64,000 nt of DNA from Crenobacter oryzisoli (lineage in GTDB: Bacteria; Pseudomonadota; Gammaproteobacteria; Burkholderiales; Chromobacteriaceae): the NCBI RefSeq assembly GCF_030385785.1, contig NZ_JAUEDK010000014.1, forward strand, positions 27,059 through 91,058, read 5' to 3'. Below, in pieces: positions 45,014 to 54,050 of this stretch. The notes beneath the pieces are model-generated. The model did not search any database, was not told the origin of the DNA, and worked only from the letters and a program-made list of their open reading frames with translations. The stretch's first letter is position 1; every line of letters begins with the position of its first letter. Position numbers and translations under genes: made by a program.

Positions 45014-45433
45014 TTACTGGATCAAGCGAGCTTCGTCGCAGGCGGCAATTGCCGCCGGCACCGCGACGCAGAACAACTGCAGTGACTCCACGATCAACTC
45101 GGCGGACACGCCGCCCTCGAAGGGCAGATAGAAGTCGGCCGAAATCGCTTCCTCATCGACTAGGGCGAAGCGCGCGAAGATGTATTCGCGGTTCATACGG
45201 TTCAGCAATTCCAGTTTGTCGAGGCGCGGTGCGTTCTCGTCGATGCCATAGTAGGCGACGTAGCGAATCTGCCGGTTGGCTTCGTTCAGGTGGACGAAGG
45301 CTTTGAGTTCGCCCGGGTAGACGGCCAAATCACCGTCTTCGTCGAGTTCGGCGCGGATCGCCGCTTGCTGGAACAAGGCGCGCAGGCGCTCGAGCGTGAT
45401 GTCGGCGTCGTGCAGGAGGGCAGCTTGAATCAT
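45014..45433 (-). CDS. YbjN-domain protein
   Basis: 139 residues from the ATG at 45433 (MIQAALLHDADITLERLRALFQQAAIRAELDEDGDLAVY); a longer open frame upstream overlaps the lipoprotein gene and is not supported. The motifs FVHLNEANRQIRYVAYYGID, LELLNRMNREYIFARFAL and ISADFYLPFEGGVSAELIVESLQLF match the YbjN (type III secretion chaperone-like) fold. The role of YbjN proteins is unclear, with proposals of regulation or a chaperone. It may be co-transcribed with the lipoprotein gene 47 bp upstream. Confidence 0.78.
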   Translation of the reverse strand: MIQAALLHDADITLERLRALFQQAAIRAELDEDGDLAVYPGELKAFVHLNEANRQIRYVAYYGIDENAPRLDKLELLNRMNREYIFARFALVDEEAISADFYLPFEGGVSAELIVESLQLFCVAVPAAIAACDEARLIQ

Positions 45434-45480
45434 GGAGTTCGTCGTCTCTAAAGGGGAGGGGATAGACCTGCGGCTGACGC

Positions 45481-46158
45481 TCAGCGGCAGATCTTGTCCT
45501 TGGCACAGGTCGTCAACAGCTGCATCAGGCGTTTCTTGCAGACCAGCTGATTGGCCTTCGCGTAATACAGCGCCGACTTGTCGGCCGAACCGCCGGTGGC
45601 GATGAGCTTCTGCTGCTTGGCGATCACCTGGCCGTCGTGGTCGATGCACTCTTTCTTCTGCTGGATTTCCCGGTCGAACCCGCGTTTCAGCGCCTGGCTC
45701 GTCAGGTTGTCCGGGTCGAAGCTGCCCTGATATTTCTTGATGAAGGCCGTGCCGTCCTCGGGGGTCTGGATTGCGTCAAAATCGGCCTGGTATTGGGCCT
45801 TCTTCGCCGCTTCGTCGTCTTGCTGCCGTTTCTTTTCGACCAGCTGTTGGCGGCGCTGCTCTTGGGCCCGGCGCTCGTCCTCGCGTTGCTTGGCGGCCAG
45901 GCTTTTCAGTCTGCTCAGCTGCGAAATCTGGTTCTCAGACAGCGGCTTGCCGCCCTGTACGTCGGCCAGCAGCCTCATCGAGGCTCGGTAGTCGCCGTCG
46001 GACATCTTGCCGGCCTGTCGGGAATGATCAAGCGTGGTGGCGATGCGCTGAGATTCATCAGCACTCAGCCTGGGGTAGCTGCTGCTGGAGTGGAATACGG
46101 TGGGAAGCGCGGTGCAGCCTGCCAGCAGCGCCACAACGATCAAATAACCAAATTTCAT
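45481..46158 (-). CDS. putative lipoprotein with coiled coil
   Basis: 225 residues. The start at 46158 gives a clean lipoprotein signal (MKFGYLIVVALLAGCTALP, Cys 15); an ATG 24 bp upstream would lengthen the n-region only. After a Ser-rich stretch, residues ~85-130 are strongly charged and helical (AAKQREDERRAQEQRRQQLVEKKRQQDDEAAKKAQ), a probable coiled coil. Six C-terminal lysine/cysteine pairs (KECIDHD, VCKKRL, TTCAKDKICR) suggest disulfides. Family not recognised. Confidence 0.65.
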   Translation of the reverse strand: MKFGYLIVVALLAGCTALPTVFHSSSSYPRLSADESQRIATTLDHSRQAGKMSDGDYRASMRLLADVQGGKPLSENQISQLSRLKSLAAKQREDERRAQEQRRQQLVEKKRQQDDEAAKKAQYQADFDAIQTPEDGTAFIKKYQGSFDPDNLTSQALKRGFDREIQQKKECIDHDGQVIAKQQKLIATGGSADKSALYYAKANQLVCKKRLMQLLTTCAKDKICR

Positions 46159-46363
46159 TGTTTGCTTATCTACATGCCTCATGGCTTGGCATCTTAGCGC
46201 AGCCCGGCACCAAAAGCAGGGAAATGTGGTTGGTCGAAAGGCTGTTTGGTGTAGGGGGCGAGGCTTTGGCATCGCCCTTCAATAATGTGAGCCGCTGACA
46301 AACCTTGTTACTGACGGTACCCGCCGAATGCCGGCCTGGGGTGATGGTGATCGGGGATGAGCG

Positions 46364-47158
46364 TCAGATCAGTGCCAGCGCCTTGCGGATCTGGTGCGCC
46401 ACGCCGGCCTCGTCATGGTGGCCGGCCTCGGGCACCCTGGGCAGCAGGGCGGTCAGCCGGGGGTTGGCATTCGTCATCCGGAATGGATGGCCGACCACCT
46501 GCAGCATCTCGGCATCGTTCAGCCCGTCGCCGAAGGCGGCACACTGCGCAAGATCAATGCCTCGCCGCGCCAACAGGCTGGACAGCGCCTGGCCTTTGTT
46601 GATGCCGGCCGCCATCACTTCCAGATAGTCCGGTTGCGAATAGGTCACCGCCACCTGCTCACCAAGGCGCTGCCGGATGTTCGCCTCGATCTCGGCCAGC
46701 CGCGCGGGACGGCCGGTGTATAGCACCTTGGCCACACCTTCGCCGCTATGCTGCGACAGGTCCGCTTGCCGCTCTCCCAGCTCGGGCTCACCTTCTCTGA
46801 GTTCGTAACCCTCGTGCACGCAACTCAAGCGCCGGTCGTCCAGGTATAGGCTCATTAGTGAGCCGCGCGCCAACTCGGGCTGGATCAGCGTGCGGACATG
46901 GTCGGCGGCAAGGTTCTCGGCGAACAGCAAGGTGCCGTCGCTGTCATGCACCCGGGCGCCATTGGTGGTGATCAGGCTGATCGGCACGCCCAGATCGGCG
47001 GTCAGCCGTCGCACATCTCGGACATGGCGGCCGGTGGCGATGATCAGTTCGATGCCGCGTGTGGCGGCGGCACGCAGTGTCTCGGCGGTGAAGGTGGTGA
47101 TGGTCTCTCCGGCATCCAGTAGGGTGCCGTCGAGGTCGGTGGCGATTGCTGCGTACAT
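46364..47158 (-). CDS. Cof-type HAD-IIB sugar-phosphatase-like hydrolase
   Basis: 264 residues. HAD motifs: DLDGTLLD (nucleophile Asp 8), TTNG-type motif II (ISLITTNGARV), the motif III lysine in GINKGQAL and motif IV GDGLNDAEML. A C2B cap occupies the middle. Family members dephosphorylate sugar phosphates, flavin precursors or PLP. It lies 24 bp downstream of the PuuR-like gene on the same strand, so they may be co-transcribed. Substrate unknown. Confidence 0.88.
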   Translation of the reverse strand: MYAAIATDLDGTLLDAGETITTFTAETLRAAATRGIELIIATGRHVRDVRRLTADLGVPISLITTNGARVHDSDGTLLFAENLAADHVRTLIQPELARGSLMSLYLDDRRLSCVHEGYELREGEPELGERQADLSQHSGEGVAKVLYTGRPARLAEIEANIRQRLGEQVAVTYSQPDYLEVMAAGINKGQALSSLLARRGIDLAQCAAFGDGLNDAEMLQVVGHPFRMTNANPRLTALLPRVPEAGHHDEAGVAHQIRKALALI

Positions 47159-47182
47159 GAAGAATTCGTTATGGCAGGGTGG

Positions 47183-47731
47183 TCAGAAGTTGGCCGGCGT
47201 GTTGGCGCTGATGATCTCCGCCTCTTCCTGCCCGATGTTGCGGAACTTGTGCGGAAGGGTGCTCGGAAAGTAATAACCTTCACCGGCCGTCAACACACTG
47301 ACATTGCCGTCGACGGTGAGTTCAATTGTGCCGCGCACCACCACACCGCATTCTTCGCCTTCCTTGTGGACGATCAATTCCTTGCCAGTGTCGGCGCCCG
47401 GCGCGTACAGCTCGCGCAGCATGCGCATCTGGCGTCGCGGCGCCGAGGCGCCGACCAAGAGCAGCTTCAGGCCGTCGCGGCCCAAGTCCGGTTGTTGTTC
47501 GGAGCGGAAGATGTAGGGGTCTTCCTGCGGCGGGTCGCCGAAGGTCAGAAATTCGGTCAGCGACATCGGGAAACCCTGCAGCAGCTTCAGCAAGGAGCTG
47601 ATCGACGGGCTGACACGGTTCTGTTCAATGAGGGAAATGGTCGCGTTAGCCATCCCCGCCCGCTTGGCCAGCTCACGCTGCGACAGCGAGTAATGTTCGC
47701 GCACCTGCTTGACGCGGCTTCCAATGTCCAT
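47183..47731 (-). CDS. puuR: XRE/cupin transcriptional regulator, PuuR-like
   Basis: 182 residues from the ATG at 47731. N-terminal XRE HTH: IGSRVKQVREHYSLSQRELAKRAGMANATISLIEQNRVSPSISSLLKLL; C-terminal cupin_2 with GEECGVVVRGTIELTVDGNVSVLTAGEGYYFPSTLPHKFRNIG. This arrangement and DPYIFRSEQQPDL closely fit PuuR, the putrescine-responsive repressor. No puu catabolic genes are beside it, but a polyamine-type ABC importer lies 4 kb downstream. The symbol rests on domain similarity only. Confidence 0.78.
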   Translation of the reverse strand: MDIGSRVKQVREHYSLSQRELAKRAGMANATISLIEQNRVSPSISSLLKLLQGFPMSLTEFLTFGDPPQEDPYIFRSEQQPDLGRDGLKLLLVGASAPRRQMRMLRELYAPGADTGKELIVHKEGEECGVVVRGTIELTVDGNVSVLTAGEGYYFPSTLPHKFRNIGQEEAEIISANTPANF

Positions 47732-47992
47732 TTTGCAGGGGATCTCCGAGGGTTGACGACGCACCGAGTGCGGAAGCTGCTCATTTTTTTCGACGACTTC
47801 CGCATCAAGTCTCGCAGTATACTTGGCGCAGACGGGTCAATCGATGGCCGCTGTGCATTTTTTTTGACGATAGTTTACTGTCGAGAGACTGGCCAAGCCC
47901 AAAACGGAGCTGCTGAATTGCCCCCTCCCCACGCAGAAGGTGTTTTTGTCGGCAGAAATGCCTGGTGCAACGGTGCATCGGTTGCACAGACG

Positions 47993-50407
47993 GTGGCCCG
48001 ATGCCGTCCGCTGTTTAGACGCTGGCCCGACTTGTTCCTCGCGCTGGTATTGCTATTTAGCCTGGTCAACGCGGCACAGGCTGTCACTTTGACACCCTCG
48101 GAGCGTGGCTGGCTCGACAGGCATGGTCCGCTGCGCGTCGGCGTGGTGCTGCAGGCTCCCTTGGCTCAGCTCGACACGCGGACCCACCGCTACTACGGTG
48201 CCGATGTCGAGATGATGGGGCTGCTGGCAGCGCAGCTGCACACTTCGCTCACTTGGCAGACCTATCCCGACCTCGCTGCGCTGACGGCCGCTGCCGATGC
48301 AGGCCAGGTCGACCTGGCTCCGGGCATGGTGCAGACCCCCGCCAGCCTGAAGCGTTGGCTGTTCTCCGACCCCTATCTGCGCATCCCCAGCAAGTTGGTG
48401 GGGCGTGAGGAGCAAGGCACTTCGGTCGAGCTCGACCAGCTGCCGCTTTACGAGCGCATCGCAGTGCGCAGCCCCAGCGCAGTGGCAAAGTTCCTGGCCG
48501 GCAATTACCCGGTGCTGCAGCGCGAGCCAGTCGCTTCTGAGCGCGCTGCGTTGCAGCAGCTGCTCGCCGACAAGGTCGACTACGCCGTGGTCGATGAAGC
48601 CCAGCTGAACCTGTTGATGCGCGAACCGGAGTTCGCCCGGTTGGTCGTGGTGGGGGAGACCGGTTACACCCGGCTGCTGCGGATCGCCACCCGACAGAAC
48701 GAGCCGGAGCTGGCCCGCTTGGTCGACCGTGTCTTACTTGCCATCCCCGGCAGGCAGCTCAACCAGCTCTACGAGCGCTGGGTGTTGCCGGTCTATCCAC
48801 ATCTGACCGATACCCTCACTTTCTGGCGCCGACTGGCGCTGCTCTTGTGCCTGCTGACGCTGGCGGCGGTCGGGGCATGGCTCTGGAATGTGCGCCAGCG
48901 CCACTTCGTCGAGCAGCGGCTGGCGTTGGTCCGTCAGGACTTGGAGCGACGCGAGGCGGTGGAGGCCGCACTCAGGCTGACCCAGTTCTCTGTAGACCTG
49001 AGCACCGTCGGCATCCTGTGGGTGAACTGGGATAGCCGGGTGCGCTACGCCAACCAGGCTGCGCTGAGCATGCTCGGCTACCCGGCTGATCAGCTGGTCG
49101 GCCAGCTGTTGTCGCGCATCGAGCCCAATCTCGACATGGATCGCTGGATGGCGCTATGGAGCAAGGTGCGGTCCGAGAAGCTGGCGAGCTTCGAGACGTC
49201 CTGCCTGCGCGGCGATGGGCGCTGGCTGCCGGTGGATGCGTCGCTGAGCTTTCTGCGCTTTCGCGACAGTGAATATCTGGTGGTGTTTCTCACCGACGTC
49301 ACCGAAAAACGCCAGGCGCACGCCGCGCTGGAAGAGAGCGAGGCGCGGTTGCAGGGCATCGCCGCCAATGTGCCGGGACTGGTGTTCCGTCTGGAGCGGA
49401 GTGCAGCCAATCAGTCGGCGCAGCTCGCCTTCCTCAGCGAGGCAAGCCAAGCGCTGGTCGGCTACGAGGCGGCCAGCCTACTGGCCGAGCCAGATGGCTT
49501 GCAGACGCTGGTGCATCCGGAGGATCTCCCCGTCTATCTCTCCAGTCGCGAAACCGCGTTGGCAAGCGATGCCAATTGGCATTGGCAGGGGCGCATCCTC
49601 ACTCGGGACGGCGGGCTGCGCTGGGGCGATCTGAAGGCCAAGGCGCGCCGTTTCGACGACGGGCGCACCGTGTGGGACGGCATCCTGTGGGATATGACGG
49701 TCAACAAGGAAAACGAACTCAGGCTGGCCGAGTCGCGAGCGATGCTGCGCGACCTGTCTGCCCACTTGGAGTCGGTGCGTGAAGAGGAGAAGGCGCGCAT
49801 CGCTCGTGAGGTACACGACGAGCTGGGCCAGGTGTTGACGGTGCTGAAGCTTGAGGTCTCGATGTGCGAACTCAGCTACGCCAAGCTTGATGTGGGCCTG
49901 GCCGAACGGCTGGAGAGCATGAAGAAGCTGATCGCACAGACGTTCTCCATCGTGCGCGACGTCGCCACCGCCCTGCGCCCACCGATTCTCGACGCCGGCA
50001 TCGGCTCGGCGATCGAGTGGCAGGCACGCCGTTTCGAGTCGCGCACTCAGATACCGTGCCTGGTCGAGGTGCCGGAGCGGCCGATCCAGCTGTCCGACGC
50101 CAAGGCGATCGGGCTGTTCCGGGTGCTGCAAGAGGCGCTGACCAATGTGATGCGCCATGCCGAGGCGCACACCGTCGAGCTACGGCTGACAGTGGCCGAA
50201 CAGCAGCTGCAGCTGGAGATCGCCGACGACGGCAAGGGCTTCGACGTAAATCCGGGACGGCCGCGCAGCTCCTACGGGCTGATCGGTATCCGCGAGCGGC
50301 TGTCGATGTTCGGCGGCCGGCTCGATATTCACAGTGCGCCGGGCGAGGGCTGCACGCTCGTCGTCACGGTGCCGCTAGACGAAGGAGAGGGGGAGAGATC
50401 ATGGTGA
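47993..50407 (+). CDS. BvgS-like hybrid-input sensor histidine kinase (SBP_bac_3 - PAS - PAS - HisKA_3)
   Basis: About 804 residues if GTG 47993 is the start. The frame stays open for 270 codons upstream but overlaps the PuuR-like gene, so the start is uncertain. Layout: signal/TM (DLFLALVLLFSLVNAAQA), periplasmic solute-binding-type domain (GPLRVGVVLQAPLAQLDTRTHRYYGADVEMMGLLA...), TM ~residue 280 (LALLLCLLTLAAVGAWLW), two PAS/PAC segments, HisKA_3 with the phospho-accepting histidine in ARIAREVHDELGQVLTVLKLEV, and HATPase (ADDGKGFDV, YGLIGIRERL). The stop overlaps the response regulator start. The input domain suggests sensing of an amino acid or polyamine. Confidence 0.85.
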   Translation: MARCRPLFRRWPDLFLALVLLFSLVNAAQAVTLTPSERGWLDRHGPLRVGVVLQAPLAQLDTRTHRYYGADVEMMGLLAAQLHTSLTWQTYPDLAALTAAADAGQVDLAPGMVQTPASLKRWLFSDPYLRIPSKLVGREEQGTSVELDQLPLYERIAVRSPSAVAKFLAGNYPVLQREPVASERAALQQLLADKVDYAVVDEAQLNLLMREPEFARLVVVGETGYTRLLRIATRQNEPELARLVDRVLLAIPGRQLNQLYERWVLPVYPHLTDTLTFWRRLALLLCLLTLAAVGAWLWNVRQRHFVEQRLALVRQDLERREAVEAALRLTQFSVDLSTVGILWVNWDSRVRYANQAALSMLGYPADQLVGQLLSRIEPNLDMDRWMALWSKVRSEKLASFETSCLRGDGRWLPVDASLSFLRFRDSEYLVVFLTDVTEKRQAHAALEESEARLQGIAANVPGLVFRLERSAANQSAQLAFLSEASQALVGYEAASLLAEPDGLQTLVHPEDLPVYLSSRETALASDANWHWQGRILTRDGGLRWGDLKAKARRFDDGRTVWDGILWDMTVNKENELRLAESRAMLRDLSAHLESVREEEKARIAREVHDELGQVLTVLKLEVSMCELSYAKLDVGLAERLESMKKLIAQTFSIVRDVATALRPPILDAGIGSAIEWQARRFESRTQIPCLVEVPERPIQLSDAKAIGLFRVLQEALTNVMRHAEAHTVELRLTVAEQQLQLEIADDGKGFDVNPGRPRSSYGLIGIRERLSMFGGRLDIHSAPGEGCTLVVTVPLDEGEGERSW

Positions 50408-51033
50408 TACGGGTGGTTGTGGCGGAAGATCACACCATCGTGCGCGAGGGCATCAAGCAGCTGATCGGGCTGGCGAGCGACCTGACGGTGGCCGGCGAGG
50501 CCAACAACGGTGCCTGCGTGTTCGACGTGCTGCGGCGTACTGAATGCGACGTGCTGCTCTTGGACATCTCGATGCCGGGCTTGAGCGGGCTGGAGGTGAT
50601 CCCGCGCATCCGTAGCTTGGACAAGCCGCCGGCCATCCTGGTGTTGTCGATGCATGATGAGGCGCAGATGGCTGCGCGGGCGCTGAAGGCCGGCGCAGCC
50701 GGCTACGCCACCAAGGACAGCGATCCGGCACTGCTGTTGACCGCGATCCGCAAGGTCGCCGCCGGCGGGCGCTACATCGACCCGGCGTTGGCCGACCGCA
50801 TGGTGTTCGAAGTGGGACTGAGCGACTCTCGCCCCGCGCACGCGCTGCTGTCCGAGCGTGAATTCCAGGTGTTCGAGCGGCTGGTGCATGGCGCCAACGT
50901 GAACGAAATCGCCAACCAACTCTCGATCAGCGCCAAGACGGTCAGCACCCACAAGGTACGGCTGATGCAGAAGCTGGGTGCCCATTCGGTGGCGGAACTG
51001 GTGCGTTACGCGATTGAACACCAGTTGATGTGA
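50401..51033 (+). CDS. NarL/FixJ-family response regulator
   Basis: 210 residues. The start ATG 50401 overlaps the kinase stop (GGAGAGGGGGAG upstream). Receiver domain: VVVAEDHTIVREG, phospho-acceptor aspartate in LLLDISMPGLSG (~residue 55), VLSMHD and the lysine in GYATKDSD; C-terminal LuxR-type HTH LLSEREFQVFERLVHGANVNEIANQLSISAKTVSTHKVRLMQKLGAHS. It is the cognate partner of the upstream kinase. Targets are not visible from sequence. Confidence 0.93.
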   Translation: MVIRVVVAEDHTIVREGIKQLIGLASDLTVAGEANNGACVFDVLRRTECDVLLLDISMPGLSGLEVIPRIRSLDKPPAILVLSMHDEAQMAARALKAGAAGYATKDSDPALLLTAIRKVAAGGRYIDPALADRMVFEVGLSDSRPAHALLSEREFQVFERLVHGANVNEIANQLSISAKTVSTHKVRLMQKLGAHSVAELVRYAIEHQLM

Positions 51034-51062
51034 TCGCTTTATTCGACGACGAGGAGCGAGGC

Positions 51063-51518
51063 ATGACTTCACACCTTCCGCTGCGCATCGACGCCGTGCG
51101 GCCCGCAGACCACACTGCCTGGCTCGTCTTGTGGCGTGCCTATCAGGTGTTCTATCAGGTCGACATCCCGGAATCGACCAGCGCCGTGACCTGGCAGCGG
51201 CTGCTCGACCCATCCGAGCCGGTTTACGGCGCGCTTGCCTGGCAGGGCGACGAAGCGGTCGGCCTGGTGCACTGGGTGTTCCATCGCACCAGCTGGAGCA
51301 TTGGGGACGACTGCTATCTGCAGGACTTGTTTGTTCAGCCCGAGCAACGCGGTGGTGGCGTAGGGCGAGCGCTGATCGAGCATGTCTACGAACAGGCCGA
51401 CGAGGCCGGCTGCGCGTCGGTGCATTGGCTGACGCACGAGACCAATCACACGGCCCAGCAGCTATACAACCGCATCGCCGAGCGCTCCGGGTTCATTCAG
51501 TATTGCCAGCCGCTCTAA
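51063..51518 (+). CDS. GNAT-family N-acetyltransferase
   Basis: 151 residues from the ATG at 51063 (GAGGAGCGAGG upstream), 29 bp after the response regulator. Acetyl-CoA motif A: YLQDLFVQPEQRGGGVGRALIEHVYEQADEAGCASVHWLTHETN, with the Q/RxxGxG/A loop; the C-terminal YNRIAERSGFIQY is typical of small-molecule or polyamine acetylating GNATs. Between a sensor system and a polyamine-type importer, an amine acceptor is plausible, but the substrate is not shown. Confidence 0.85.
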   Translation: MTSHLPLRIDAVRPADHTAWLVLWRAYQVFYQVDIPESTSAVTWQRLLDPSEPVYGALAWQGDEAVGLVHWVFHRTSWSIGDDCYLQDLFVQPEQRGGGVGRALIEHVYEQADEAGCASVHWLTHETNHTAQQLYNRIAERSGFIQYCQPL

Positions 51519-51721
51519 GTGCTTGATCCGGGGGGGTTCGACCAACCTTGCTCGCTGGCCGAACCTCATCATCTCCTCCGCAAGAAATGATGGGGTCTTG
51601 TAGGAATCGCCCTACAAGCGCCTACCTGAAACGCTGACAGCAAAATCCGCCGGCTGCCGATGGGCACGTTATCGGGCGGTGCTTAACATGCCTGTCATGC
51701 CGCGTTCACACAGGTGCCATC

Positions 51722-52831
51722 ATGTCTGAGTCCTCTTCCGAAGTACTGGTTCGCTTCCGTAATGTGCAGAAAAGTTACGACGGCGAAAACCTGATCGTTA
51801 AAGATCTGAACCTGGACATTCGCAAGGGCGAATTCCTCACCCTGCTTGGGCCATCCGGTTCCGGTAAGACCACCAGCTTGATGATGCTGGCCGGCTTCGA
51901 GACGCCGACTTCGGGCGTGATCGAGCTGGCAGGCCGCTCGATCAACAACGTGCCGCCGCACAAGCGCAACATCGGCATGGTGTTCCAGAACTACGCGCTG
52001 TTCCCGCACATGACCGTTGCCGAGAACCTGGCCTTCCCGCTGACGGTGCGCGGCATGACCAAGACCGACATCCAGGACCGGGTCAAGCGTGCGCTTGCCA
52101 TGGTGCAACTGGACAAGCTCGCCGGCCGCTATCCGGGCCAGATGTCCGGCGGTCAGCAGCAGCGGGTGGCGCTGGCGCGGGCACTGGTGTTTGAGCCGCA
52201 GCTGGTGCTGATGGACGAACCGCTCGGCGCGCTCGACAAGCAGTTGCGCGAGCACATGCAGATGGAAATCAAGCATCTGCACCAGCGCCTGGGCGTCACC
52301 GTGGTGTACGTGACCCACGACCAGGGCGAGGCGCTGACCATGTCCAATCGGGTCGCTGTATTCCATCAGGGCGAGATCCAGCAGATCGACGCGCCGGCCA
52401 CCCTCTACGAGCATCCGCGCAACACCTTCGTCGCCAACTTCATCGGCGAGAACAACCGGCTGGCGGGCCGTCTGGTCAGCCGCGACGGCGAGCGCTGCGT
52501 GGTGCAACTGGAACGCGGCGAGCAGGTACGCGCGCTGGCGGTCAACGTCGGTGAGCCGGGCAGCCCGGTGTCGCTGTCGGTGCGCCCGGAGCGGATCAGC
52601 CTGAACGGCTACAGCGAGCACTGTGATAACCGCTTCTCCGGCCGCGTGCAGGAATTCATCTATCTGGGCGACCACGTGCGGGTACGCCTGGAGGTGTGCG
52701 GCAAGTCGGACTTCTACGTGAAGCAGCCGATCGCCGAACTTGATCACAAGCTCTCGGTGGGCGACGTCGTGCCGCTGGGTTGGCAAGTGGAACACGTGCG
52801 TGCCCTCGACCCGATCGAGCAAGCCGCATAA
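51722..52831 (+). CDS. ABC transporter ATP-binding protein (PotA/PotG-like)
   Basis: 369 residues. Walker A LLGPSGSGKTTSLMMLAGFE, Q-loop FQNYALFPHMTVAENL, signature MSGGQQQRVALARAL, Walker B LVLMDEPLGALD, H-loop YVTHDQGEA and a C-terminal TOBE domain (NRLAGRLVSRD...LSVRPERISLN). It is the ATPase of a spermidine/putrescine-type importer whose binding protein and two permeases follow. The 203-bp gap upstream holds a stem CTTGTAGG/CCTACAAG (about 51597-51619) but no recognised operator. Confidence 0.92.
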   Translation: MSESSSEVLVRFRNVQKSYDGENLIVKDLNLDIRKGEFLTLLGPSGSGKTTSLMMLAGFETPTSGVIELAGRSINNVPPHKRNIGMVFQNYALFPHMTVAENLAFPLTVRGMTKTDIQDRVKRALAMVQLDKLAGRYPGQMSGGQQQRVALARALVFEPQLVLMDEPLGALDKQLREHMQMEIKHLHQRLGVTVVYVTHDQGEALTMSNRVAVFHQGEIQQIDAPATLYEHPRNTFVANFIGENNRLAGRLVSRDGERCVVQLERGEQVRALAVNVGEPGSPVSLSVRPERISLNGYSEHCDNRFSGRVQEFIYLGDHVRVRLEVCGKSDFYVKQPIAELDHKLSVGDVVPLGWQVEHVRALDPIEQAA

Positions 52832-52878
52832 GAGCAAGCACCACCCATCACTACAAAGTAGAAAGTAAGGAGAAGAGG

Positions 52879-53916
52879 ATGTCCAAAAGCGTGAAACTGG
52901 CCGTTGCGGCCGCCGTGGGCCTGGCTTTCGTCGGTCAGGCTATGGCCAAAGACCTTACCGTGATCTCGTTCGGCGGCGCCAACAAGGATGCCCAGACCAA
53001 GGCCTTCTACGGCCCGTTCAAGAAGGCCAGCGGGATCAATGTCGTGGGTGGCGAGTACAACGGCGAAATGGCCAAGGTAAAGGCAATGGTCGACACCAAG
53101 AGTGTGTCCTGGGACGTGCTCGAGGTGGAATCGCCGGAGCTGGCGCGCGGCTGCGACGAAGGTCTGTTCGAAAAGCTCGACTACACCAAGATTGGCAACA
53201 AGGCCGACTTTGTGCCCGGCGCGGCACAGCAGTGTGGTGTTGGCATCTTCGTCTGGTCGACCGCCCTGGCGTACAACGCCGACAAGCTGAAGACTGCACC
53301 GACCAGCTGGAAGGATTTCTGGGATGTGAAGAAATTCCCGGGCAAGCGCGGCCTGCGCAAGGGTGCCAAGTACACGCTGGAAATCGCGCTGATGGCCGAC
53401 GGCGTAGCACCGAAGGACGTCTACAAGGTGTTGGCTACCCCGGCCGGCGTCGATCGCGCGTTCAAGAAGCTCGACCAGCTCAAGCCGAACATCCAGTGGT
53501 GGGAAGCCGGCGCCCAGCCGCCGCAGTATTTGGCCTCGGGTGATGTGGTAATGAGCTCGGCCTATAACGGCCGCATCGCCACCGCGCAGAAGGACGGCAA
53601 GAACCTGAAGGTGGTCTGGAACGGCGGCATGTACGACTTCGACTCCTGGGCGATTCCGAAGGGCTCGCCGAACAAGGATGCAGCCTACAAGTTCATCGCC
53701 TTCGCCAGCAAGCCGGAGAACCAGAAGGTTTATTCACAGAACATCGCCTACGGACCGTCCAACAAGTTGGCCGTGCCGATGATCGACAAGAAGGTGATGG
53801 CCGAGCTGCCGACTGCGCCGCAGAACATGAAGGACGCGGTCAAGGTCGACGTCAACTTCTGGGCCGACTACGGCGAGAGCCTGGAGCAGCGCTTCAACGC
53901 TTGGGCATCCAAGTAA
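52879..53916 (+). CDS. periplasmic polyamine-type binding protein (PotD/PotF-like)
   Basis: 345 residues from the ATG at 52879 (AAGGAGAAGAGG upstream); the longer frame overlaps the ATPase end. Signal peptide MSKSVKLAVAAAVGLAFVGQAMA. Mature start KDLTVISFGGANKDAQTKAFYGPFKKASGINVV and a COG0687-type bilobal fold: WDVLEVESPELARGCDEGLF, TSWKDFWDVKKFPGKRGLR, VVWNGGMYDFDSWAIPKGSPNKDAAYKFI. It binds the substrate for import; a polyamine or other cationic compound is likely, but other COG0687 substrates are possible. Confidence 0.9.
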   Translation: MSKSVKLAVAAAVGLAFVGQAMAKDLTVISFGGANKDAQTKAFYGPFKKASGINVVGGEYNGEMAKVKAMVDTKSVSWDVLEVESPELARGCDEGLFEKLDYTKIGNKADFVPGAAQQCGVGIFVWSTALAYNADKLKTAPTSWKDFWDVKKFPGKRGLRKGAKYTLEIALMADGVAPKDVYKVLATPAGVDRAFKKLDQLKPNIQWWEAGAQPPQYLASGDVVMSSAYNGRIATAQKDGKNLKVVWNGGMYDFDSWAIPKGSPNKDAAYKFIAFASKPENQKVYSQNIAYGPSNKLAVPMIDKKVMAELPTAPQNMKDAVKVDVNFWADYGESLEQRFNAWASK

Positions 53917-53924
53917 TCGAGTAA

Positions 53925-53960
53925 GGCGGATTCCCCACCAGGGGCAGTCCGCCGGTTTTT
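53925..53960 (+). terminator. partial terminator/attenuator between binding-protein and permease genes
   Basis: GGCGGA...CCCC pairs with GGGG...TCCGCC, then GGTTTTT. A stem-loop after the binding-protein gene commonly raises its expression above that of the permeases. Confidence 0.75.
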
Positions 53961-54050
53961 AACTGTTGTTCGGCCAACCTCGATTGGCGGAGTGCCCCAC
54001 GGGCATCCGCCCTCCGAGACCGGCCCGCCTTTTCTTACCCGGAGTCAAGC

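Noticed and set aside
46289..46302. GAGCCGCTGACAAA, resembling one MITE end
   Set aside because: Only one end is present, with no partner inverted repeat or target duplication; chance or a very old remnant.
47171..47992. N-terminal extension of the sensor kinase by ~270 codons
   Set aside because: It overlaps the PuuR-like gene on the other strand and reads as non-homologous sequence; the signal/TM segment begins near 48020.
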